Shown piece after piece: positions 32,465-43,588 of a DNA stretch of 64,000 bases. The notes under the pieces are model-generated. The model worked only from the letters and a program-made list of their open reading frames with translations. It did not search any database and was not told the origin of the DNA. Origin of the DNA: Muscardinus avellanarius. Its lineage: Eukaryota > Chordata > Mammalia > Rodentia > Gliridae. Numbering within the stretch: the stretch's first letter is position 1; the number at the start of each line of letters is the position of its first letter. The stretch is from contig OY726560.1 of assembly GCA_963383645.1 (NCBI GenBank), positions 88,074,093 to 88,138,092 on the forward strand, written 5' to 3'. The position numbers and the translations under genes were made by a program.

Positions 32465-33777
32465 AAAATAGACTATTTCTTAGAGAAGTGTTAAGTTCAT
32501 AGGAAAAGGCAGAATGTACAGAGATTTTTCACATACCTCCTACCTCCTGCACATGTGCAGCCTCTCACACCACCAATATTCTCAGCTATTGTGGCACATT
32601 TGTTACAATCAATGAACCTACATGATGCACCATCAGGCCAAATGCATAGTTTACATTAGGGTTCACTCTTGGTGTTGTACTGTTTTCTTTTAATCTCTGA
32701 CATTTAGGTCAATAACCCACCTGAGATTGATTTATTATATATGGTATGAAGAAGGGCACATGATTAATTTTTAATATATGGATATTTAACTGACACTGAA
32801 CCATTTACTGAAAAGATCATGATCTGTTTAGTGCCATATTAGTTATAAGTAAAATAGCATATATATGTATATTCATTTCAGGATTCTCCATTCTATTGAG
32901 CTATTTGTTTATCTTTACCACTAATGTTTATTTGCTTGTTGTTATAAAAATATACATACAATTTAAAATTTTACCTTATATATACTGACCTTGACAAGAT
33001 TGCTTATTTGGGGTTTTGTCTGTAGTTCTAGGTATACAGGTATGTAAGTTTTGCAGTTTTTACTGATTTTATTTCTTTTATCTTATTGACCAGGACCTCT
33101 CATTTATAATGCTGTACAGGTGTGGTGATTTGGGGGAATCTATTTCTTTTTGTGATATGAGAGCTATGGGGTAAAATCATGTACTATTTTACAATTAAGC
33201 ATAATATGTTTGGAGATTTGTGTGAATATGTATTTGTATCATTTATCAGAGAGGTACAATTTTATTTCAAACTTCTTAAAATTATATTGAAATCATGAAT
33301 GGAATTTGGATTTTATCTAAGCCTTTTCCTGTGTCCACTTAGATAATCATTGTTTTTTCACTTAGAGCTTAATATTTTTGCAGCAAGAACCCATGATTTC
33401 AATACTTTGAAGTTTGCTGAGACTTTTTTTTAATGGCTTAGGCTTATGCCAATTTTAATAACTATTGATTCTGCACTAGAAAATGATGTTTTCTGCAACT
33501 TGGGTCTGCAGATTTCTACATATTGTATTTAAATCACATTTATTGAGTTTATTGTTCAAATCTACATCTGGATTACTTTTCTGTCATTTCTATCAATTAT
33601 TGTAAGAGCTGGATTGAAATCTAATAAGATTGTATATATTTGCCTATATCTCCTCTAAGCACTATTAAGTTTTACTTACTTGAGGCTGATGTTCAATGTG
33701 TTTAAATTTATAATTAGTTACTTCCTCATAAATTAATTCTTTCATTATTTTAAAATTTTCTTTTTTTTATCTCTAGT

Positions 33778-33998
33778 AGAGTGTCTCCCTCCCTCCCTCC
33801 CTCTCTTTCTGTGGTCCTGGATATTAAACTCAGGGTCATCCTTCCTATGAGATACATCTCCATCCCTATTTTATTTTAAAATAGGGTCCTACTAAGTTGT
33901 AGGAGACTTTCTATGTTGCTGATACTGGCCATCTCTACCTCCCATCTCAGCCTCCCAAGTACTGGGATTTCAGATGTGCACCACCACATCTGGCTGAG
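33778..33998 (-). mobile_element. B1-ID SINE, diverged, with (CCCT)n-like tail
   Basis: CTCCCTCCCTCCCTCCCTC then the diverged ID complement; ends CCACCACATCTGGCT. Confidence 0.85.
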
Positions 33999-34296
33999 CT
34001 AATTGTCTTAGAACCTTCTTTGGTGATTTGGTATAGTAGAATTATACCACCTTAATTTTGGTTTCTATTTGGTTAATGCTCACTATTTTTGCTATAAACC
34101 TTTTTGTTTCCTTACATAAAAATTGCCTTTTGGAAGATGTATACACTTTTTCTAGTAACTAGGCTATTCAATGAATTTATATTAGTCACTGATACATGTG
34201 GCTTAGATCTACAACTGTATTGTTTTCTATTTGTGTTTCTTTTTAATGTTCAAATTTCTTTCTTTTTATGCCTTGTCTTGAATTTAAAATTTTTTT

Positions 34297-34495
34297 AGTA
34301 GAGAGGATTGAATCTAGAGGAATTCTACCTCTGAGCTACACCTCCAGTCCTATTTTATTTTTTTATTTTGAAACAAAGTCTCGCTACACTGAGGAGGGCC
34401 TCACTGAGTAGCCGAGGCTGGCGGTATATCTATGATCCTCCTGTCTCAGCCTCTCAAATACTGGGATTACAAGCATGCGCCACCATGCCCAGCTT
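34297..34495 (-). mobile_element. B1-ID dimeric SINE
   Basis: AGAGAGGATTGAATCTAGAG through CCACCATGCCCAGCTT. Confidence 0.87.
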
Positions 34496-35096
34496 AAAGT
34501 TATTTTTTAATATTCAGTGTCCCTCCATCAGTTTGTCATTTATACCTATTTAACATTTTTAATGTCCCCTCTAAATAGTATGCCATATAATATGTTTTGA
34601 GGTTATTAAAATTATGGTTAGTTAAGGCAATAGTTTTAATATTACTCAAACAGTGCTTTGAGCAAACAGCACCCAACTCTCTTGGTCCCTTTATCTTTTG
34701 TACTATTGTTGTGAGGTGTTATTATTTTATACAGTAAAAATTCATGTATTTATCATTTTTATAATAATTTTAAAAACTTTGTGGTTTCACTTAGGCCCAT
34801 TTACTTTCTGCCCAAAGAACATTTTTAGTGTTTCTTTTAGTGTGGGTCTGTTGGTAGCAAATTGTCTGGCTTTAGTATCTCTGAAAATTTATTGATTTGT
34901 TTTTGTTTTTAAAGGGTCTTTTTGTCAAGTACAGAATTCTTGGTTGGCAGTTTTATTTTCTCTTAGTCTGTGGCAGCTACCCTTCTCCTGTACTGTGGCT
35001 TTCACTGTTTCAATTAAAAAGCCAACGTTTATTTTATTGTGGCTCCATGGAAGGTGATGGCTCTATTTGTTTGCTATTAGGACTTCCTCTTCTCTC

Positions 35097-35162
35097 TTTT
35101 TTTGCAGTACTCGGATTGAACCCAGGGACATTCTACCTCTGAGCTACACCCCCAGTCCTATT

Positions 35163-35197
<35 letters not shown>

Positions 35198-35345
35198 TTC
35201 ACTTTTATGTGGATCATATTGGAAACGGCATACATTCAGACAGTGCTTGGTGCCCTCCCCCTTTTCCCCTCCCCGCCCAGCCCTATTTTATTCTTTATTT
35301 TGAAACAGGGTCTCATTGAGTTGCAAAGGGCCTCACCAAATACCT
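35097..35345 (-). mobile_element. B1-ID SINE interrupted by a tiny L1 insertion
   Basis: The ID half (35097-35167) and the start of the B1 half (35277-35345) are separated by an L1 3' end. The B1 half stops abruptly where LTR-like sequence begins. Confidence 0.85.
35168..35276 (-). mobile_element. Ultra-short L1 3' end insertion (family A) with target-site duplication
   Basis: About 109 bp, including an (ATTT)n stretch and the last roughly 75 bp of the 3'UTR (TTTTATGTGGATCATATTGG). Flanked by 16-bp repeats CCAG(T/C)CCTATTTTATT at 35152-35167 and 35277-35292. Confidence 0.85.
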
Positions 35346-35684
35346 TGCCACACCTTGCTGGGGGAGGTACTTTATAGGGGTGTTCACTACATCAGAATTA
35401 CGTAAACAAGATGGAGGTCATGGGTAGAAAAAGTCCGGTCCACGTGCTGTATCTTGGGGTAGTGAATTGGCTCAGACCACCCACCCCATGCCATTTTGGC
35501 ATGGGGGTATAACTATATTCTGTATTTCTATTTTTTTAATAAACTTCTTTAAATCTGTAGCAGGTGTCCGAGCTATGTATACTTATCCTTAGCTCAGGAC
35601 AAGAACCTGCGGTCTTTTTTGGGGGGGTTTGTTGTGGTTTGAGGGAAATTGTGTCTGGAACTCTAACAGGGGTCCTCGGGGACA
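35346..35684 (+). mobile_element. Possible solo LTR of an endogenous retrovirus
   Basis: About 339 bp starting TGCCACACC and ending GGGGACA, unlike the surrounding repeats. An AATAAA at 35538 is followed by a G/T-rich stretch as in an LTR polyadenylation region. No TSD is clear and no internal viral genes flank it, so limits and identity are tentative. Confidence 0.45.
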
Positions 35685-35796
35685 GTTTCCTCAAAACCAT
35701 AACATTCCCACATTGTAACATATTTCACTATAACAATAATTACAAATTATAAAGTAATTTTGAGGCTTAATGGTAATGTGTGTATGTATGGAAGTG

Positions 35797-35988
35797 TTTT
35801 TGTGGTACTGGGGATCGAACCCAGGGTCATTCTACCTCTGAGCTACCCCCCCGCCCCGTCCTCCAGGCCTATCTCATTTTATTTTTATTGTGAAACAGTT
35901 TCTCACTAGGTTGCTGAGGGCCTCACTCAGGCCTTAAACCTGTGATCCTCATACTGGGGTTACAGGCATACATTATCATGCCCATCCA
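35797..35988 (-). mobile_element. B1-ID SINE, diverged
   Basis: GTGGTACTGGGGATCGAACC through TATCATGCCCATCC. Confidence 0.85.
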
Positions 35989-36840
35989 CAGTAGTATTTT
36001 AAATTTTGACAATCACAAGAGGACCTAAAAATCTAAATTCTGAAGTGTAGTTTTAGAGAAATATTAATGTTTTTCTGATTTCTTACTTGAAAAACTTGGA
36101 CAAACAAAATATTTAAAAAATATATCAACTGCTGACTTGAATGCATTGAGATATTTTCTTATTTGGCTTACTATTTAAAAGGTGATTAATATTGCCATTT
36201 AGTCTCATAAGTTAATCAATACTTATGTTTTGTTGCCTTGCTATTTTAAAATTAGTTTAGTACAAGTGTCTATATAAATTCAAAACTCCTATTTGTATTA
36301 CTAAAGATATTTTAACAATTATATTTTAATTTTTTGAGGTTCTGCAATTCAAAAGGAAATCTATGTGATTTAACTGTTACTTTTATGTGTTAAACATATA
36401 CAGTACTTTCTTCAATATAAAGTAGAAAATTTGGACAGTAGAGGGTGCAATTGTACCTTTATTTCTGTAGTTTAGTTATAAGAACTTAGTATTCAAGGCA
36501 TAAGAGAAAAAATTTGAAGAATGTCCTGTTTGCTGAAGCTGTATACTATTTATAGAAGTGTTTTTTAAAAAAATGAGTCATATAAATAAAAAATAGAGAT
36601 TTTGTAATCATGTGATGCTTTGCTCAATCTTGTACTTTTAAAAAATGGCAAATTTAAACCTCAATTAGAAGCTACTTTCTAAAAATATGACTTTTAACTG
36701 AATAAAGAATATATTTTCTCTATATAGAAAGTTATATGTACATACATATATCTCAACAAGATATTTTTTCTCTTCTAGAGCTTAATTACTACTAATCATA
36801 TATATTTTTTTCTCTTTGGAAAAGACTGATCCCAGAAGGG
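35989..36840. other. AT-rich unique DNA
   Basis: Nothing recognisable in about 850 bp. Confidence 0.4.
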
Positions 36841-37022
36841 GTGTGTGTGTGTGTGTGTGTGTGTGTTTACCCAGGGCATTCTACTTCTGGAATATATCCC
36901 AGCCCTATTTTATTTTGAAACAGGGTCTCTCTAAATTGTTGAGGCTGTCAATGAATCTGCAATACTCTTGTTTCAGTCTCCCAAGTACTAGGATTACAGG
37001 TATGCGTCACCATACCTGGCTG
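36841..37022 (-). mobile_element. (GT)n plus B1-ID SINE
   Basis: (GT)13 at 36841-36866 replaces part of the ID half; ends CACCATACCTGGCTGT. Confidence 0.83.
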
Positions 37023-37202
37023 TATATTGATAACTATCTCAAGAAACCCTTTTGGCAGGAGAAGAAAATATAATTAAGAACCACTAGAGACAAATGAGGC
37101 AACACCAAGAGAGTACTTACTTTCAAATATGTAGCAATGCTCAGAATCTGTTGAAGACCCAGCAGTTTCTTACAGTCACAAATCAGAAACTCCTATTTCC
37201 AG

Positions 37203-37626
37203 TCAGGTGTGTGGTACACGCGTGTAATCCCTGTACTTGGGAGGCTGAGGCAGGAGGATCTTGGTTCACGGACAGCCTCAGCTACTTAGTGAGGCCCTTC
37301 ACAACTCAGTGAGACCTTGTTTCAAAATAAGGAATAAAAAATAGGGCTGGGGGCCGCACGTGGTGGCACACACTTATAATCCCCGCTCTTGGGAGGCAAA
37401 GACAGGAGGATCATGCAGGTTCAAAGCCAGCCTTGCTGGCTTAAGAGACCCTTTTTCCAAATAAAATATAAAATAGATCTGGGAGAGTAGCCAGGAGGTA
37501 GAAAGGTTCCATTACCAGTACCACCAAAAAAAAAAAAAAAAAAAAATTAATTAGTTAAAAAATAGGGCTGGGGATGTAGCTCGGAGAGGAGGTAGAATGC
37601 CCCTGGGTTCAATCCCTGGTACCACA
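37203..37626 (+). mobile_element. B1-ID SINE (outer) split by a second SINE
   Basis: The B1 half runs 37203-37352 and the ID half resumes at 37574. A further ID-like fragment follows at 37640-37703, then CA/TA-rich simple sequence to 37800. Confidence 0.92.
37353..37555 (+). mobile_element. B1-ID SINE (inner), GCTGGC-linker subfamily, with perfect TSD
   Basis: Flanked by perfect 18-bp repeats TAAAAAATAGGGCTGGGG at 37335-37352 and 37556-37573. The clearest nested insertion in the window. Confidence 0.96.
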
Positions 37627-37800
37627 CATACAAAAAAAGATCAAACATAGGACTGGAGTGTAACACAGAGATAGAATGCCCTGAGTTTGATTCTAGTAAC
37701 ACATGCACACATGCAGAAGCACGTGCGGGCACGCGCACACACACACACCACACAGATATACATACATACAAATATATATATTTGTATATATAAATATGCA

Positions 37801-39002
37801 ACTCATTTCCACTCTCTCTGACCCTAAAGTATCATTATATGGTTACAGTTTAAAGCTTTATAGCTAGAGATTTGTGGGGCAGAAATTTATGCAGTTTAAA
37901 GCTTCATTTTTAGAGGTATGTGTGCAAAGCTTTTGGTCCTTGCCTCCAAATTTGAAAAAGTTCTCTTTAGTCTTTCTACAGGAATAGACTTGAACTTAGG
38001 TATTTCAAGTTTGATCAAAATTACTTTTTGCATAAAATGAAGCAGCTACCTGGGAAATACTCATTTTTATATTAACAACCCATATATATATTATTTAATT
38101 GAACATTTATTTAACATAGCACTATGACTCTATAATTCTTGCTAACTCCAAATGATTGGCATGTTAGGACTCAGTTGATTATGGCGTTAAGCTACTGCTT
38201 TAATCTGAAGGGCCTGCTCTGATGTTTTATAAAAAACAAACAAAAAACAAAAGAAGGAACTAGAGAGTGGATGAGTGTATTCACGTTGAGAACTGAGCAA
38301 GGTAAAGAATACTGGGAGATACATTTGGTTCTTGCGCAGTTTGCTTTGAATTTTGTTTCAACAGGAACTCCTAAGACTGCTGAAAAGGAAGCAACGAGGC
38401 AGGCACAGCAGTGCAAAGTATTGCTGAAGTCATGCATGAAGCACTTTAATGGAAGCATTGGCTTTTAAAGTATTATCAATGTCATGAGCAGTTTTCAGAA
38501 AGATGTATGTATGAAGAAGGACCCATTCTAGTGAAGGAGTTAGCCTTTTGAAAGAGTAGCTACAACAGTGGACGAAACAAGAAAGAGATGGCAGGGTGGT
38601 TCTCACCATAGACACAGACAGTGAAGACAATACAGTATAAGCCTAAAAGTAACAACGAAGCTGAGACTATAGTGATCTAAAAGAGAATTAAGAGATTCGA
38701 TCATCTTGGTATAGTGGTTAGAAATATTATGTTCTAGAAAAATTCAAAGGGGGCAGGAAGAAAACATAGTTATCATGGATCTGAAGCAGATAAATATGTT
38801 GTTCAAACAGGAATGTCTTTTTTTTTTTTTTTTTGCAAAGGAAAAACACATTTTTCAACTGTGCCCTGATTTATTTGATGTATTATCTGCAGAAAGTCTT
38901 AAACTAAGTTTCTGATATATTTGATTCATTATATACCGTATATCTCCATACTCTTTCTTGATCAAAGAGCTGTTCAGTGAATACTAAGTAAGTATTTTTT
39001 TA
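37801..39002. other. Unique DNA, no gene recognised
   Basis: About 1.2 kb without identifiable repeats. An ORF at 38271-38468 has no domain I know. A T-run lies at 38819-38834. Confidence 0.4.
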
Positions 39003-39180
39003 GCTGGGTGTGGTAGCACATACCCGTAATTCTAGTACTTAGGATGCTAAGACAGGAGGGTTGCAGGTTCCAGGTCAGCACACAGTAACTTAGTAAGACC
39101 ATGTTTCAAAATAAAATAAAATAGGACTGGGAGTATAGCTTAGAGATTGAATGCCCCTGGGATCACTCTCCACCACTCTT

Positions 39181-39226
<46 letters not shown>
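39003..39226 (+). mobile_element. B1-ID SINE with (CA)n tail
   Basis: Head AGCTGGGTGTGGTAGCACAT; (CA)21 at 39185-39226. Confidence 0.88.
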
Positions 39227-39232
<6 letters not shown>

Positions 39233-39239
39233 GTTGACT

Positions 39240-39592
39240 TCATTTATTTGTTCAGTACAATGAACAAATATAGAAGAGGGCCTCCTTGCACTAGGTGTTG
39301 ATGGGCAAAATAGATACAGTTTCTTGATTTTTGGTGTTTACAGTCTAATATGAGAAGATACCTATTTGACAAATAGCCATGCAAAAAATATATACTTATA
39401 AATATTGATAAGTGCTTTGATAAGGGAAGACATCATGGGATGATTCCGAAGGATTATCAGAGAAAGGGTGTCTGAAGGGACACTTGAATGGAATCACTGG
39501 GTTACGGATGCAGACGATGGGCCATGGTGACAGGACTGGGACTGGAGGAGGTGAAAGAGGAAAGAACTTTGCAGGCAGAACGAGAATCACTA
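39240..39592. mobile_element. Possible ancient L2-like fragment
   Basis: The order CAATGAACAAATATAG / TTTACAGTCTAATATGAGAAG / ATAAGTGCTTTGATAAGGGA / GACACTTGAATGG / TTTGCAGGCAGAACGAG resembles a common ancient LINE 3' consensus. Recalled, not aligned. Confidence 0.3.
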
Positions 39593-39608
39593 TTAGAAAA
39601 AGCTCTGA

Positions 39609-39854
39609 GCCAGGCGTGGTGGCGCACGATTGTAAGCCCAGCATTCAGGAGGCTGAGACAGGAGGATTGCGGTTCGCGGAGAGTCTCAGCTACTTAGTGA
39701 GGCCCTCCGCAACATGGTGAGACCCTGTTTCAAAATAAAGAATAAAAAATAAGGCAGGGGGGGTGTAGCTTGGAGGTCGAATGCACTTGGGTTCCATCCC
39801 CAGACCCACAAAAAAAAAAAGAAAGAAAGAAAGAAAGAAAGGAAAGAAAAGAAA
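39609..39854 (+). mobile_element. B1-ID SINE with (AAAG)n tail and TSD
   Basis: Flanked by 14-bp repeats AGAAAAAGCTCTGA at 39595-39608 and 39855-39868. Confidence 0.95.
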
Positions 39855-39868
39855 AGAAAAAGCTCTGA

Positions 39869-40742
39869 AATGTGGCAGGGAAGTCGCCTGGGGCTTGGAG
39901 ATTTCCAAGGGCCAGTGTAACTCTCATGTAATTAACTGTTAGTGAATTATTCTTCTGATTTGGATCTTGTTTTCATTTTCCCTTGAACATATTCTACACC
40001 TGGGCAACAATCCTATACCCAGCCTCATCTTTAAGAGGGGACATGCCATTACGGGTGGAACGGCAGTGCTAGTCCTTCCTGTAAGGGCCCAACTTGTCCT
40101 CTGTTTAATGTCATGTCATGTGCTGTGGTCACCAGCTGGGCAGGCTGTTTCAAGGGGGAGATCTTGGTGGTCAACAGCACTATGGGTAGGACCAGAATTG
40201 CGTGTTCTTAACCCAGATGTGGCCGTGTTGACAGACACCACCATGGAGTTACACAATGGAGAACATGAAGTTACCTTTCAACAATTAAGCGTTAGGAATG
40301 CTCAGGCTCAACAAACTTAAAGCCTACTTTATAAAATCAATTATATATATACATTTTATATGTTGCATATATATTTATTTTGGAGGTTCATAATTCACAC
40401 TGGAACATTAAAAATTCAGAAAGCAATTCATTCTCTTGGATTTATCTCATTGTCTTCCAAAAATCTTTGGAAGTAGAACCCTGACTCACTTCCCTAATCA
40501 CCTTTACAAGGAACTTTTTTTTAGTTCACATTTGAGGAGACACCGAGCTGTAGTGCACATTTTGATGGGTGAGAGCTCTGAATTGCGGTCATTAGGTTGC
40601 TGACAAAACTTGACTTTGACCACTGATTATTGCACCAGCTGTTATTATATGCTTCTCCTTGGATTTTTAAACATTTTTCTTCAATTATTTCCTTTTTTGC
40701 AATTTGATAACCTCTGATTCTAAGCGTTCTATGTGAGGTATA
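39869..40742. other. Unique DNA
   Basis: An ORF of 117 codons at 39967-40320 (+) has no recognisable motif and no splice or codon evidence; probably chance. Confidence 0.4.
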
Positions 40743-40756
40743 GATGGTTACCTTTT

Positions 40757-40955
40757 TTTTTTTTTTTTTTGGTGGTACTGGGGTTCCTGAAAGTCCTTCT
40801 ACTTCCGGGCTACACTCCCAGACCTATTTTTATATTTTTATTTGGAAACAGGGTCTCCTAAGCCAGCATGTGCGGCTGGCTTCGAACCTGTGCGATCCTC
40901 CTGTCTCTGCCTCCCAAGTGCGGGGATTACAAGCATGGGCCACCATGCCCAGCAA
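40757..40955 (-). mobile_element. B1-ID SINE, GCTGGC-linker subfamily, with TSD
   Basis: Flanked by 14-bp repeats GAT(G/T)GTTACCTTTT at 40743-40756 and 40956-40969 (one mismatch). Confidence 0.94.
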
Positions 40956-41234
40956 GATTGTTACCTTTTATTTTCTATGAGTTAGAGAAAAATTTTCTTT
41001 TGTCTTTCATATTTCAAGGGCTTTGAAGCCCTGTAATTAGAGGAGGCTTGAGTTGTGTCTAAAGTGAGGGAAAACTAGATGGTTTAGTCTATTTTTACAA
41101 ATGTCTTTGTCAAAGAAGGTAGAAAGGATATATCCACCTCCTTCATCCATTTTACTTTTACTGGTGTGAGGTTGATCAGTAGGGCATGGTTATATACCAT
41201 ACTTATGTTATGTTCCAGGGCATGTGTAAACACA

Positions 41235-41238
<4 letters not shown>

Positions 41239-41291
<53 letters not shown>
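41239..41291. repeat. (CT)n microsatellite
   Basis: About 26 CT units. Confidence 0.98.
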
Positions 41292-41296
<5 letters not shown>

Positions 41297-41845
41297 GTGA
41301 ACCCTTGTAGTGCAATGAAAGTTCCATATGATTAGGGGGAACTAATTAGACATTTTAAAGTCCTTTTGATATATTTTGTTCCCTGTAGCAAATTAAAGTG
41401 GTCTGAATTGGCTTTACAACTATTATTTACTAAGAGATAAGAGAGATTTTCATGTGAACCATATCAGAAAGTAGTAAAACAAAAAGACCAAGTGAAAGAA
41501 TAATTTAACTCTCAGAACATTGTACTGAAAATTGGAAGACTTGGGTTTTAAACTTGCCTTTGCTATGGATGAGTTATTTAATTTTCTTGGCCTTTAGGTT
41601 TCTTTAGATTTCAAATTAGAATGCTGGGTTAAATAATCCCAGCATGTGGCTGCGGTCCATTCTAGATCAAAATCCTGTGATATTCATTATGAATTATTAT
41701 GAATCATTATGAATTATTATGAATATAAGGAGACCTCTGATTTATTTTAGGAAACAAGGAAGGGAGGGGTGTTGAGACATGGCATGCACTGCTTAGTCCT
41801 CTCATGTGTGTGTCTGCGTGTTTGAATGTGAGCATGCCTGAGAAT
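41292..41845. other. Unique DNA with MIR fragment and short tandem repeat
   Basis: 41530-41645 resembles plus-strand MIR (ACTTGGGTTTTAAACTTGCC). 41688-41727 repeats ATTATGAATTATTATGAAT. Confidence 0.4.
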
Positions 41846-42030
41846 GATTCAAAATGGTAGTGCATGTTTCCTCCCAGTACTTGAGAGGCTGAGACAGGAG
41901 GGTCCCAGGCTTGAGTCCAGCCTCAGCAACTGAGTGAGATCCTGTTTCAAAAGCAGAAAATAAAAAAGAGCTGAGAGTGTAGCTTGGAGATAGAATACCT
42001 CTGGCTTCAATCCCCAGCTCCACACATAGT
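41846..42030 (+). mobile_element. B1-ID SINE, diverged
   Basis: AAAATGGTAGTGCATGTTTC head; CAATCCCCAGCTCCAC end, then (CAAT)n-like tail. Confidence 0.83.
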
Positions 42031-42554
42031 CAATCAATCAACCAATCAATCATAAACTAACTAAATAATGGAGTGTGAAAATACTAGTACATTAAGTAAG
42101 TTTCCTTCTGACTTCTGAGAAAACGTTAATTTCTGTACTGACTTCCACTGGTCTGACCAGTGGAAAGTGAAAATAAACAATTTTCACGGAGTTCTCTGTT
42201 TTTAACAGCAGCAATTAGTTGAACATTCCATGAATAAAGTGCTTTGAAGATTTCTCTGTCATGTTTTCCACTTAAACTTGGTAGTCAGCATGGAGACTTT
42301 TCTCAGGAAGATAGATGGTTAGGATTTTGGCTGTGTTATAATCCTATGGAAAGCTTAGATGAACTTCCCATAATCCCTAAATTAACTCTGGTCTTTGAGT
42401 GAAAATATTCTTAACATAATGCAATGACTCAAGCCAGACATTGGATATTCTGTACTAATACCCCAAAAGTGCAAAAGTCCCTATTTTATATGTATTTTTG
42501 TAAGTCACTAAAACTACATAATACCTTATTTATGCTGTTTTGAGTAACTTTGTG
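42031..42554. other. Unique DNA
   Basis: Contains a short inverted pair CCACTGGTC / GACCAGTGG around 42147-42165; otherwise nothing recognisable. Confidence 0.4.
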
Positions 42555-42601
42555 TGTGTGGAGGCACTGGGGACTGAATTCAGGAGAGTTCTACCTCCGA
42601 G

Positions 42602-42648
<47 letters not shown>

Positions 42649-42956
42649 TTCCTGTGCTGGGGATGGAACCTGGAGGCATTCTTCCTCCGAGCTACACCCC
42701 CAGCACTATTTTTTCTTTTTCCTTTTGAAACGGCCTCACTGAGTTGTGGAGGGCCTCACTAAGTAGCTGTGATCCTCCTATATCAGCCTCCCAAATGCTG
42801 GGATTACAAGTGTGTACCATCACGCCCAGCTTTATTTATTTATTTTATTTTGAAACAGAGCTTCACTAAGTTGATGAGGCTGGCCTCAAACCTGTGATCC
42901 TCTTGTCTCAGCCTCTCAAGTACTGGGATTACAGGCATGCGCCACCACGCCTAGTC
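42555..42956 (-). mobile_element. Nested pair of B1-ID SINEs
   Basis: The outer ID half (42555-42602) and outer B1 half (42833-42956) surround an (ATTT)n stretch (42603-42650) and an inner full SINE (about 42651-42832). Confidence 0.88.
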
Positions 42957-43021
42957 TCTGGGTAACATTCTTATATATGGATTTATCCATTTGTATTTTA
43001 AGTTGAATCTGAACCACGAAT

Positions 43022-43588
43022 TTTATTTATTTATTTTTAATGTATTTTTTATTTTTATGTGGAACATATTAAAAATGGCATGCATTCAGGCTGTGCTTGG
43101 TGTCCCCCCCTGCTTCCCTTTCCCTCCCTCCCTCCCAACAATGAGTTATCCATGCTACATTCATACTTTTATACATATTCGGATGTAGCTCCTCCATTAA
43201 TCAACCTCAGCCTTCTTCCTCTCCTATCCTTCCAGTCTAGCTTTGCTGAGGTTTCCCCTCCATTATCTGGAGTCCCTCTGCTGTCCCTAATACTCTCTAG
43301 TTTGGGCATATTAGAGAAAACATATGTCCCTTCTCTTTCTGTGCCTGGCTGATCTCACTTAACATAATGTTCTTTAGGTCTTTCTATCTTCTTGCGAATG
43401 ACATGATTTTCTTCTTCTTTATAGTTGAGTAGAATTCCATTGTGTGTATTTCCCATAATTTCACAATCCATTCATTTGTTGATGGTGACCTAGGTTGGTT
43501 CCATATTGTGCTGCTATGAACATGGATATGCACATGTTACTGCAGTTCTCTGATTTTGACCCCTTTGGACAAATACCCAGGAGTGTGA
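43022..43588 (-). mobile_element. 5'-truncated L1 (family A)
   Basis: TTTTATGTGGAACATATTAA, a 3'UTR nearly parallel to that at 5190, then the ORF2 end to about 43588. A short deletion near 43505 removes part of the ORF2 end compared with the 5.2-kb copy. Confidence 0.9.

Larger units (their letters stand above)
31690..35094 (-). mobile_element. Old L1 (L1M-like) ORF2 region, broken by SINEs
   Basis: Diverged ORF2-like sequence continues in order across three SINE insertion sites (32056, 33778, 34297). Landmarks include ATTCTGGTAAAAGTGTAAAA, TTCTATCAATTATTGTAAGAG and TACAGAATTCTTGGTTGGCAG. No open frame remains. Its age shows in its divergence compared with family A-C copies. Confidence 0.7.

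Noticed and set aside
39967..40320. 117-codon ORF
   Set aside because: No motif, no splice or promoter context, no homologue I can recall; length is within chance for this window.
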